DNA from: SIG578 sp036311245
Lineage (GTDB): Bacteria; Bacillota; Clostridia; Oscillospirales; Ruminococcaceae
Assembly: GCA_036311245.1 (NCBI GenBank)
Contig: JAXJQH010000094.1
Span: 1-5,334, forward strand
DNA: 5,334 nucleotides
Direction: 5' to 3'
The position numbers and the translations under genes are program-made. Below the pieces are notes generated by a model, which had not been told where the DNA came from, searched no databases, and was given only the letters and a program-made list of their open reading frames with translations. Below are positions 1 through 4,695 of the stretch, piece by piece. Every line of letters starts with the position of its first letter. The stretch's first letter is position 1.

Positions 1-41
1 TCATAATCCTTTGGTCCAAAGTTCAAATCTTTGATGGCCCA
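1..41 (+). tRNA. 3' half of a tRNA with CAT anticodon (tRNA-Ile2 or tRNA-Met), cut by the window edge
   Basis: The bases fit tRNA positions 33 to 73 without a gap: T33 at 1, anticodon CAT at 2-4, AA at 5-6, anticodon-stem 3' strand 7-11, a five-base variable loop 12-16, T-stem CAAAG 17-21, T-loop TTCAAAT 22-28, closing strand CTTTG 29-33, acceptor strand ATGGCCC 34-40 and discriminator A at 41. CCA is not encoded. The 5' half, which should begin with something like GGGCCAT, lies outside the window, so the acceptor pairing cannot be checked. A CAT anticodon may be elongator Met, initiator Met or lysidine-modified Ile2. The stretch CATAATC..TTGGTC resembles remembered bacterial Ile2 tRNAs more than Met ones, but half a molecule does not settle it. 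tRNA 3' ends are common integration targets of tyrosine recombinases, and an integrase gene follows. Confidence 0.82.
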
Positions 42-48
42 TTTTTGG

Positions 49-85
49 GGATTTACAAATCTTTTGACTTGTAAATCCTTTTTTT
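49..85 (+). terminator. Factor-independent terminator behind the tRNA
   Basis: Perfect 10-bp inverted repeat GGATTTACAA (49-58) and TTGTAAATCC (69-78) with a 10-base loop, followed at once by seven T residues (79-85). The U-tract lies on the plus side only, so it ends transcription coming from the tRNA on the left. It would also insulate the attachment region from host transcription. Confidence 0.8.
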
Positions 86-112
86 AACGCTTAATTCTTT
101 TTTAAGCTAAAA

Positions 113-160
113 AAAATGTTAAGCAAAATGTTAAGTCATTTTTGCTTAAAAATGTTAAAC
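113..160. repeat. 12-bp direct repeats (AAAATGTTAAGC type) with an inverted partner
   Basis: AAAATGTTAAGC at 113-124 is followed without a gap by AAAATGTTAAGT at 125-136. A third copy, AAAATGTTAAAC, lies at 149-160, exactly two repeat lengths after the second. The intervening 12 bases help form an inverted repeat: TTAAGCAAAATG (119-130) against CATTTTTGCTTAA (137-149), matching except for one extra T. Further GCTTAA/TTAAGC half-sites sit at 89-94 and 102-107. Such spaced short repeats beside an attachment site and integrase gene suggest arm-type integrase, excisionase or bending-protein sites; an origin-like iteron role is an alternative. The function is inferred only from position and pattern. 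Confidence 0.55.
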
Positions 161-188
161 AGAAAATTAAGGCTTGAAATTATGCCAA

Positions 189-229
189 ATAGTGTTGAAT
201 AATACACAAAATGTAGTAAAATACACTAT
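189..229 (+). promoter_or_regulatory. Candidate sigma-70 promoter enclosed by a 7-bp inverted repeat
   Basis: TTGAAT at 195-200 and TAAAAT at 217-222 are separated by 16 bases, a reasonable -35/-10 pair reading rightwards. The pair is bracketed by the perfect inverted repeat ATAGTGT (189-195) and ACACTAT (223-229), which overlaps the -35 box and abuts the -10 box, so a bound dimer could block it. The integrase start is about 280 bp downstream with terminator-like hairpins between, so it need not be the main integrase promoter. AT-rich DNA produces such boxes by chance. Confidence 0.35.
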
Positions 230-263
230 AAAGCATTGGATATTTGCAAATAAAGATATATTT

Positions 264-288
264 TTGGTTCAAAACCAAGATGGCCCAT
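264..288. other. Attachment-site-like copy of the tRNA 3' end
   Basis: TTTGG (263-267), loop TTCAAAA (268-274) and CCAAG (275-279) form a T-arm with four Watson-Crick pairs and one wobble. ATGGCCC (280-286) and A (287) then repeat the acceptor strand and discriminator of the tRNA at 1-41. The two places share the 10-mer GATGGCCCAT (33-42 and 279-288), and GTTCAAA lies at nearly the same distance before it. The T-stems differ in sequence but both pair, as if this copy derives from a different tRNA gene. No anticodon arm or 5' acceptor strand precedes it, so it is a fragment. It most likely marks an attachment site of this element or of an earlier one inserted at the same tRNA. Confidence 0.6.
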
Positions 289-296
289 AGATTATT

Positions 297-360
297 GGCT
301 GGCGCAAAATCTTGTACCAGCCTTTTAATTTCTTAAAATACAAGGAATTAAAAGATTTTT
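297..360 (+). other. Two consecutive hairpins with T tracts, terminator-like
   Basis: GGCTGG (297-302) pairs with CCAGCC (317-322) around a 14-base loop and is followed by TTTT. Starting on its last base, CTTTTAATT (322-330) pairs perfectly with AATTAAAAG (346-354), followed by ATTTTT (355-360). Each alone would be a weak terminator: the first is short, the second AT-only apart from one pair. Together they could reduce transcription entering from the tRNA side or shape the leader of the integrase transcript. Confidence 0.35.
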
Positions 361-421
361 AACATTGTAAGTTTATTATTTTAGGTTTGCCTTTTAGTTT
401 GAAAGGACGCCTGAAACTGAG

Positions 422-471
422 ACTACACCAAAAATTACCCCAAGGATTACACCAAAGGGGATTGGGTAGTC
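422..471. repeat. Three tandem 12-bp repeats plus an inverted half copy upstream of the integrase
   Basis: ACTACACCAAAA (422-433), ATTACCCCAAGG (434-445) and ATTACACCAAAG (446-457) follow one another with exact 12-bp period, consensus AYTACMCCAARR. The opposite strand of 461-471 begins GACTACCCAAT, a partial copy in inverted orientation; GACTAC (421-426) and GTAGTC (466-471) form its perfect outer pairs. The array ends 30 bp before the integrase start, a usual place for integrase or excisionase arm sites or for an autoregulatory operator. It is unrelated in sequence to the 113-160 repeats. Confidence 0.5.
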
Positions 472-473
472 TT

Positions 474-489
474 GATGGTTAGAACCATC
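474..489 (+). promoter_or_regulatory. Palindrome touching the integrase ribosome binding site
   Basis: GATGGTTAGAACCATC is a perfect inverted repeat with 7-bp arms and two central bases. As RNA it would fold as a 6-bp stem with a TAGA loop. It ends directly at the Shine-Dalgarno sequence GAGGAGG (490-496). It could be an operator for a dimeric regulator, or a leader hairpin that affects access to the ribosome binding site. Confidence 0.4.
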
Positions 490-500
490 GAGGAGGTTTC

Positions 501-1964
501 ATGCGTCCTTTTTACATTACGAAAGGCAGGTGCGGTTACTACAGAATCCGGCTCGTGGATATGGCGAGCGGACTTATTGTTTGCGACCGCAGTTCGCGGA
601 CTTCTGACAGAAAGGCGGCTGAACGGCTTGTCTGGGAATGGGTGCGCGACGGCATCTCACCTGTTACTAAAAAATCCTCTGAAAAAAAATCTCTTGATAC
701 GAAACCTTCTCGCGCCGTTTCTGCGCCTGTTGAAAATTCGATGCCTTTGGGCGGACTTTCTGAATCTGAGGAACTTGCGCTTTTGAAATTGCTTGCTAAA
801 AAGCACGGTTTTTCGCTTGGCTTTGAAAATTCTGTTTTGCCTGTTGCAGAAAATGTTACTGTGGCGGATAAGAAAACGGCAGAAATTGGAGAGCGGGATT
901 TTGCGCTTGAAAAAATTACGGATGCTGACCTTCCGCTTTCTCTTTCGTGCAAAAAGTTTGACGCTGGCATTTTTAACGGCGTTAAAGTCTCGGACTTTAT
1001 CACTGATTTTTGGACGGAAGAAAAAAGCCCATATTACGAGCAGCAGAAAGCCCACAGAAAGGACATTAACGGAACTCATTGCCAGAATATGCGCGATATG
1101 GTAAAGCGTTACTGGATTCCGTTCTTCGGAAACTCTACGGTAGACTCCCTTACGACTGAAATCTTGAACAAATTTTTTATTTACCTTGCGGCGGACAAAG
1201 GGCTAAAAAGCTCGACGGTAAACAAGGTTCTTAACTCTGCGGCCGTTCCATTTAAGTTTTATTGCAAAAATCACAAAATCAGCTCAAATCCTATGGACGG
1301 CATTGAGCGTTTCGGATGCGACAAGACGGAGCGCGGAATTCTTACCCGCGAGGAAGTTGAACGGCTTTTCAGCTTTGAGTGGGAGAACAAGAAAAAACAG
1401 CTTGCAAATATGCTTGCGGCATTCACGGGAATGAGAGCCGGAGAGGTGTCCGCGCTGCGCTACTGTGACATTTACGACGACAGAATTTATGTCAATCACA
1501 ACTGGAGCGTGGTTGACGGAGAAAAAGATCCGAAACGGCACGAAGTCAGATGGGTTGTATGTCCGCCGGAAATCTGCTCCGCTCTTAAAGCCCTTGCAAA
1601 GAAAAATCCGTCTTTCTCAAATGACTGTTATGTGTTTTTCTCACGGCAGAAAAAAGGCTCTGTGCCTGTTCTCCCCGAAGCGTGGGTGCGAGGGCTTGAC
1701 GAGGCTCTGGAGCATATAGGCATTTCGAGTGAGGCTCGGAAAGCTCGGCACATTGACTTTCACAGCTGGAGGCACTTCTTCGCGACCGAAATAAGCGAGC
1801 GCGTTCAGATGGGAACGGCTCAAAAGCTGCTCGGACACAAGGACGCAAGTACCACAGCAATATACGCATCTCACGAAAGCGAGGAACACATGGCGGCTGT
1901 TCAAAACGTTATGGCAGAATTCCGAAAGAATATCAGAATACTGCCCTTTCAGCTTGTGGCATAG
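501..1964 (+). CDS. int: Tyrosine-recombinase integrase
   Basis: Site-specific recombinase of the phage integrase family; it would join the element's attachment site to the host site, here probably the tRNA 3' end, through a covalent 3'-phosphotyrosine intermediate. Of its 487 residues, 1-50 resemble a small arm-DNA-binding domain (YYRIRLVD..G). Residues about 55-155 form a Lys/Ser/Glu-rich, probably flexible segment. Residues about 163-265 are the SAM-like core-binding domain. The catalytic domain runs from about 278 and shows R312 (TGMRAGE), probable K345, H421-S-W-R424, H446 (LLGH) and nucleophile Y455. All expected active-site residues are visible, so the enzyme looks intact. The ATG follows GAGGAGG by four bases. 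The protein is longer than the usual 350-420 residues, mainly through the linker. Repeats and a palindrome directly upstream suggest control by its own product or partners. Confidence 0.95.
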   Translation: MRPFYITKGRCGYYRIRLVDMASGLIVCDRSSRTSDRKAAERLVWEWVRDGISPVTKKSSEKKSLDTKPSRAVSAPVENSMPLGGLSESEELALLKLLAKKHGFSLGFENSVLPVAENVTVADKKTAEIGERDFALEKITDADLPLSLSCKKFDAGIFNGVKVSDFITDFWTEEKSPYYEQQKAHRKDINGTHCQNMRDMVKRYWIPFFGNSTVDSLTTEILNKFFIYLAADKGLKSSTVNKVLNSAAVPFKFYCKNHKISSNPMDGIERFGCDKTERGILTREEVERLFSFEWENKKKQLANMLAAFTGMRAGEVSALRYCDIYDDRIYVNHNWSVVDGEKDPKRHEVRWVVCPPEICSALKALAKKNPSFSNDCYVFFSRQKKGSVPVLPEAWVRGLDEALEHIGISSEARKARHIDFHSWRHFFATEISERVQMGTAQKLLGHKDASTTAIYASHESEEHMAAVQNVMAEFRKNIRILPFQLVA

Positions 1965-1970
1965 TCTTTT

Positions 1971-2018
1971 AAACGGCGTGTTTTCTGATGAGATTTAACA
2001 ACGGAAAACGCGCCGTTT
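1971..2018 (+). terminator. Inverted repeat behind the integrase gene, possible terminator
   Basis: AAACGGCGTGTTTTC (1971-1985) pairs over 15 bases with GAAAACGCGCCGTTT (2004-2018), with one G-U wobble and an 18-base loop. It begins six bases after the integrase stop. A clear U-tract is missing (GTGCATTTATCATTT follows), so it may be a weak terminator, an attenuator between the integrase and the next gene, or an mRNA-stabilising 3' hairpin. Confidence 0.45.
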
Positions 2019-2072
2019 GTGCATTTATCATTTAGACATAGAAAACAGGAAGTTTTGAGAGGAGCGATTTTT

Positions 2073-2408
2073 ATGGCTGGATATGAAAGAACGGCAGGAG
2101 GAAGCTCCAAGCACCCTGCGACACCGCTTGAGATTTCGATTGCGGATGTAAAGGCTGCGGGCGGGAATGTGCTTGAGGGCGTTTCGGCGGTGGACGCGCT
2201 TGCGACTTATCTTGACGCGCGGAGGCGGTTTGAGGTGATGGAGCTGCCCGAAGCCTGTAGGCTTGTGCATTTGAGCGGTTCCCAGATGTATGCTTATGTC
2301 CGGCGCGGGGTTGTTCCGCATCTGAGACTCGGGCGAAAAATCCTTTTTATCCGCTCGCAGCTTGAACAGTGGCTTCTTTCAAAATGCAAGGGGGTGTCTT
2401 ATGATTGA
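2073..2408 (+). CDS. Helix-turn-helix protein of the excisionase / MerR-like type
   Basis: A 111-residue protein. Residues 54-103 (EVMELPEACRLVHLSGSQMY.., then RRGVVPHLRLGRKILF and QLEQWL) have the winged helix-turn-helix pattern of excisionase-family proteins: a 'leave/enter via the lap' helix pair, a basic turn with GVVPHLRLGRK, then the wing and final helix. Residues 1-53 are unrecognised and rich in small residues. Such proteins bind and bend DNA at attachment sites to favour excision, or act as small transcription regulators. Its place next to the integrase favours the first. The ATG at 2073 is preceded by GAGAGGAG (2057-2064); a GTG at 2019 in the same frame would add 18 residues but lies in the preceding hairpin and lacks a binding site. 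Its last eight bases overlap the next gene. Confidence 0.75.
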   Translation: MAGYERTAGGSSKHPATPLEISIADVKAAGGNVLEGVSAVDALATYLDARRRFEVMELPEACRLVHLSGSQMYAYVRRGVVPHLRLGRKILFIRSQLEQWLLSKCKGVSYD

Positions 2409-2589
2409 GAACGCTGACGAGGTTGTGAACTGCATCGCTGAAAAAATCCGCGAGATTTTGCGGACGAAGGAATACGGCACTTTCGGCATCACGATTACGA
2501 TGCACGAGGGGCAGCCGTTGAAAATATGCGAGCAGAACGAAATCAATCTGCTCCGCAGACCGGGAAACCGCGTGGTAATATCAAAATAA
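2401..2589 (+). CDS. Small hypothetical protein, 62 residues
   Basis: The ATG overlaps the previous stop (ATGATTGA) and is preceded by AAGGGGGTG (2388-2396), so translation is probably coupled to the helix-turn-helix gene. The sequence has an acidic-to-basic N-terminal helix (ENADEVVNCIAEKIREIL), then YGTFGITITMHEGQPLKI, which suggests two beta strands joined by a turn, and a basic C-terminus. The 'YG..(hydrophobic strand)..G..(hydrophobic strand)' layout recalls the small YezD/DUF2292-type proteins, but the match is by eye and weak. There is no membrane segment or signal peptide. The gene is followed closely by a terminator, so it is the last of this unit. Function unknown. Confidence 0.65.
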   Translation: MIENADEVVNCIAEKIREILRTKEYGTFGITITMHEGQPLKICEQNEINLLRRPGNRVVISK

Positions 2590-2622
2590 AAAAAAGCGTG
2601 AAAAAACAAAGATATGACTTAC

Positions 2623-2657
2623 AAAGGCAAGGCTAAAAACAGCTTTGCCTTTTTTTA
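2623..2657 (+). terminator. Strong factor-independent terminator closing the integration unit
   Basis: AAAGGCAAGGCT (2623-2634) pairs with AGCTTTGCCTTT (2641-2652) over 12 bases with one G-U pair and a six-base loop AAAAAC. Its base runs into a T tract (2650-2657). It lies 33 bp behind the small hypothetical gene and separates the integration genes from the packaging genes. Confidence 0.85.
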
Positions 2658-2688
2658 TTTTCCTGAGGGGGCAAGAAAAAAATTATGT

Positions 2689-2774
2689 GGAGCGGAGTGT
2701 TTGTCAAGGTTTGGGAGCGACTGAAAGGAGCGAGCAACCGCGAAGCGGCATGACCTTTACAAACACGGAGCGGA
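2689..2774. mobile_element. 70-bp inverted-repeat element with flanking 8-bp direct repeats (MITE/REP-like)
   Basis: The ends GTGTTTGTCAAGGT (2697-2710) and ACCTTTACAAACAC (2753-2766) are 14-bp inverted repeats with one mismatch. GGAGCGGA stands directly outside each end (2689-2696 and 2767-2774), as a target-site duplication would. The centre holds two more GGAGCGA motifs (2714-2720, 2727-2733) and a small hairpin CCGC-GAA-GCGG (2738-2748). It has no coding capacity. It could be a non-autonomous insertion or a REP-type intergenic repeat; because GGAGCG recurs inside the element, the flanking repeat may belong to the unit and not be a duplication. Confidence 0.5.
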
Positions 2775-2942
2775 ACATACAATGCCCTTCCCCCCTCTGG
2801 AAAATATGCGGACGGCACATTTTTGATGTGATTTATCATCAGAAAAATCTTTATTTTTACGGCTATCATTTTTTTGTCGGGCGGATGTGTCTCCGCGTTT
2901 TAGGCATGTCTGCATTGCAACGATTATAAAAGGGGGTGGTTT
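2775..2942. other. Noncoding leader before the packaging genes
   Basis: I see no credible gene here. It contains an AT-rich hairpin, ATTTTTGATG (2819-2828) with CATCAGAAAAAT (2837-2848), one bulged G and an eight-base loop, and a small GC hairpin, GCGGA (2881-2885) with TCCGC (2892-2896). A promoter for the terminase genes would be expected here because a terminator lies upstream, but I find no convincing -35/-10 pair. TATAAA at 2925-2930 is too close to the ribosome binding site (GGGGG, 2932-2936) to be a normal -10 box. Confidence 0.4.
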
Positions 2943-3173
2943 TTGGAAGAAGCGGCTCAGTCTGAAAAAGACAGGGAATGCGCTTCGCCTGTGGCGGCGG
3001 AAAACGTGAAGCCGTGGGAAATCCGCATGAGCGGCGAAAGCCCCAGGGCGTTCAACGCTTTCTGCTTTTACAGGGCTATGGGCTACAGACGGAGCATAAA
3101 GGCCTGCATGGAACTTCACGGAATAGAGGCGAAAAAAATACGGAAGCTGGGCAAGATGGGCACGGCTTTTTGA
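2943..3173 (+). CDS. terS: Terminase small subunit, N-terminal part (gene frameshifted near 3168)
   Basis: The small terminase subunit recognises phage DNA and hands it to the large subunit for packaging. The 76 residues encoded here start at TTG, seven bases behind a run AAAGGGGGT; no ATG gives a comparable start. Residues 22-50 (VKPWEIRMSGESPRAFNAF.. then YRAMGYRRSI) match the common opening of phage TerS proteins of the 'W....GES..AF..F..Y..MG..RS' type. A helix-turn-helix follows (ACMELHGIEAKKIRKLGK). Family members then continue with a W..RA..YD motif, but here the frame stops at TGA (3171-3173). The motif continues in the next frame, so one extra T in the run of five (3167-3171) seems to break the gene. 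Its position directly before terL supports the call. Confidence 0.75.
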   Translation: MEEAAQSEKDRECASPVAAENVKPWEIRMSGESPRAFNAFCFYRAMGYRRSIKACMELHGIEAKKIRKLGKMGTAF

Positions 3174-3474
3174 CTGGAAAAACCGCGCGGCTCTTTATGA
3201 CGAGTTTATCGCAAAGGAAACGGAAAAAGGCTTAATCAACGAGCATGTGGAACACAGAAAGTGTTTTATGGCGATGATTGGGAAGATGGCGAAAGTCGTT
3301 GACGACAGCATAGGAAAGCTTGAGGCGAAGGACATTGACGCGGACACTGCGATGGACTTGCTGGAACGCTCGGCGAAGCTTGACGGCTATCTTTGCGGTG
3401 AGGACGGCGAGAAGCAGAAGGACAATGACGGCCAACTTGAAATCCGTTTTGTCGAGGACTTTAAGGGCGTTTGA
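3169..3474 (+). CDS. terS: Terminase small subunit, C-terminal part after the frame change
   Basis: Read from 3169 this frame gives FDWKNRAALYDEF and onward to FVEDFKGV with a TGA stop at 3472-3474. The W..RA..YD signature is the expected continuation of the N-terminal part. The rest is charged and helical (residues such as KMAKVVDDSIGKLEAKDIDA), fitting the oligomerisation region of TerS. Joined with the first part, the protein would be 176 residues, normal for this family. Without frame restoration, only a weak GTG (3247) or ATG (3268) could start it, and no good ribosome binding site precedes either. Its stop overlaps the terL start in TTGA, so terL expression may depend on translation through this stretch. 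Confidence 0.7.
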   Translation, partial: FDWKNRAALYDEFIAKETEKGLINEHVEHRKCFMAMIGKMAKVVDDSIGKLEAKDIDADTAMDLLERSAKLDGYLCGEDGEKQKDNDGQLEIRFVEDFKGV

Positions 3475-4175
3475 GGTTGGCAGAAGGTGTTTTTAAGCCG
3501 ACTGCGGTACAAAAAGAAGCCCTTGCTCTCCTAAGGGGAAACGCAAAGCACATCCTGCTTTTTGGCGGCTCGCGCTCCGGCAAAACTACGGTTCTTGTTG
3601 TTGCGATTATCTACAGGGCGTGCGCCTATCCTATGAGCCGCCATCTTATATGCAGGCTGAGGGCAAAGGATGCCAAGAGTTCTGTATGGCATGAAACTTT
3701 GGAGCCGTGGCTTAACAGGATTGTGGGAGTCCGCCGTTACAAGCCGAATGTCCACGAGGGGTATATAAGGCTCTGGAACGGCTCTGAAATATGGATTGGC
3801 GGCCTTGGCGACAAGGAGCAGGTAGACAAGATTTTGGGGCATGAGTATGTAACGATTTACTTTAACGAGGTAAGCCAGATTTCATACTCTGCCGTAACCA
3901 CTGCCTACAGCCGCCTTGCGATGAACGTGCAGGGATGCAGAAACAAGTTTTTTTATGACTGCAACCCTGCAAGCCCCATGCACTGGGCTTACAAGATTTT
4001 CATAAGGAAAATCGAGCCGAGGACAGATGAAAAGCTGAAAAAGCCCGAGCTGTATGTAAGCGCGGTTTTGAACCCTGCGGACAACGCGGAGAACTTAGCA
4101 AAGGACTACATAACGGACATTCTTGACAATATGCCCGAAAAACAGCGGCAAGGTTTAGGGATGGGCTTTGGGTAA
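3471..4175 (+). CDS. terL: Terminase large subunit, ATPase part (gene frameshifted near 4151)
   Basis: The packaging motor ATPase that pumps DNA into the prohead. Seen in order: Walker A GGSRSGKT at residues 32-39 with K38; a Walker B-like strand YVTIYFNE at 126-133, where NE replaces the more usual DE; and the coupling motif FFYDCNPASPMHW at 160-172. This arrangement fits the PBSX/SPP1-like terminase group, judged by eye. The start is TTG at 3471, overlapping the terS stop; TTG at 3477 is an alternative with better spacing from AAGGG (3463-3467). After Q227 the reading frame loses homology and ends at TAA (4173-4175). The true continuation lies in another frame from 4151 (RFRDGLWVKPEGVVYD), as if one A were missing from the CAAGG at 4149-4153. 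Confidence 0.88.
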   Translation: MRLAEGVFKPTAVQKEALALLRGNAKHILLFGGSRSGKTTVLVVAIIYRACAYPMSRHLICRLRAKDAKSSVWHETLEPWLNRIVGVRRYKPNVHEGYIRLWNGSEIWIGGLGDKEQVDKILGHEYVTIYFNEVSQISYSAVTTAYSRLAMNVQGCRNKFFYDCNPASPMHWAYKIFIRKIEPRTDEKLKKPELYVSAVLNPADNAENLAKDYITDILDNMPEKQRQGLGMGFG

Positions 4176-4690
4176 AACCAGAGGGCGTTGTATATGACCG
4201 CTTTGAGGAAAGTATGATTCTTGAAGCGGACAGGATGCCAAAGTCTTATGACCGCATAACAGGCGGTCAGGACTTTGGGCTTCATATTGCGGCTGTAAAA
4301 GTGGGATGGAAGGACGGCGCGGTTTATGTGATGAGCGACCACGGCGGATTCAACATCACGACGAGGACGGCGGTTGAGGCGCAGACGGCTAAAGGCTGGT
4401 ATGACGAGGGCTTTGTTACATTCTGCGACCCTGCGGGCGGCGAACGCATTCAGGAGATTCCCGGCGGCGTTAAGGCGAACAACAGCGTGGACGCGGGAAT
4501 TGACTATATATGCGCACTTATGGAAAGGGGGAAATTTTTTGTGGCTAAAAGCTGTTCGGGCGTTCTTGGCGAGATTTGGGATTATGCCCGCGACGAGAAC
4601 AACCAGATTATAAAAGTGAACGACCATTACATGGACGCTATGCGCTATGCGATTTTCAGCGCGGCAAACAACGGCGTAATTATGGGTTAG
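4151..4690 (+). CDS. terL: Terminase large subunit, nuclease part after the frame change
   Basis: The headful or cohesive-end nuclease of the packaging motor, an RNase H-like fold that cuts concatemeric DNA. With the frame repaired, acidic residues appear where the family has them: D268 in GGQDFG, D320 in TFCDPAGG, and D389 in DHYMDAMRY. The complete protein would be 406 residues, a usual TerL length, ending at TAG 4688-4690. Within this half, ATG at 4214 is preceded by GAGGAAAG (4205-4212), so the nuclease domain could be made separately by internal initiation, although it would then lack about 20 residues of the linker. It is followed after five bases by the portal gene. Confidence 0.85.
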   Translation, partial: RFRDGLWVKPEGVVYDRFEESMILEADRMPKSYDRITGGQDFGLHIAAVKVGWKDGAVYVMSDHGGFNITTRTAVEAQTAKGWYDEGFVTFCDPAGGERIQEIPGGVKANNSVDAGIDYICALMERGKFFVAKSCSGVLGEIWDYARDENNQIIKVNDHYMDAMRYAIFSAANNGVIMG

Positions 4691-4695
4691 AAGAT

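Noticed and set aside
113..160. CRISPR array
   Set aside because: The repeats are only 12 bp and partly contiguous, with no unique spacers of constant length and no cas genes.
85..175. Plasmid- or phage-type replication origin with iterons
   Set aside because: AT-rich iterons are present, but no replication initiator gene is near, while an integrase and tRNA end are. An attachment-site role is more economical; I keep the repeats without the origin claim.
210..288. A complete second tRNA gene ending at 287
   Set aside because: The T-arm and acceptor 3' strand are good, but there is no GGGCCAT-like 5' strand about 72 bases upstream, no D-arm and no anticodon arm. It is only a 3' fragment.
539..1003. 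Long reverse-strand frame inside the integrase gene
   Set aside because: It lies opposite an integrase with full domain evidence, lacks a plausible start signal, and has the Ser/Arg-rich composition of a shadow frame.
2645..2929. Open reading frame across the intergenic repeat, with a peptide like GATERSEQPRSG
   Set aside because: It starts inside the terminator, has no ribosome binding site, and its sequence is the translation of a short inverted-repeat element. Not a gene.
2925..2930. TATAAA as the -10 box of the terminase promoter
   Set aside because: Transcription would begin within or after the ribosome binding site, and no -35 box lies at proper distance.
2978..3235. Alternative 85-codon frame overlapping terS
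   Set aside because: Arg/Gly-rich shadow of the terS frame; the other two frames together give the TerS family pattern.
4106..4627. Reverse-strand frame of 173 codons opposite terL
   Set aside because: The plus strand encodes recognisable terminase motifs throughout; the reverse frame has no recognisable features or binding site.
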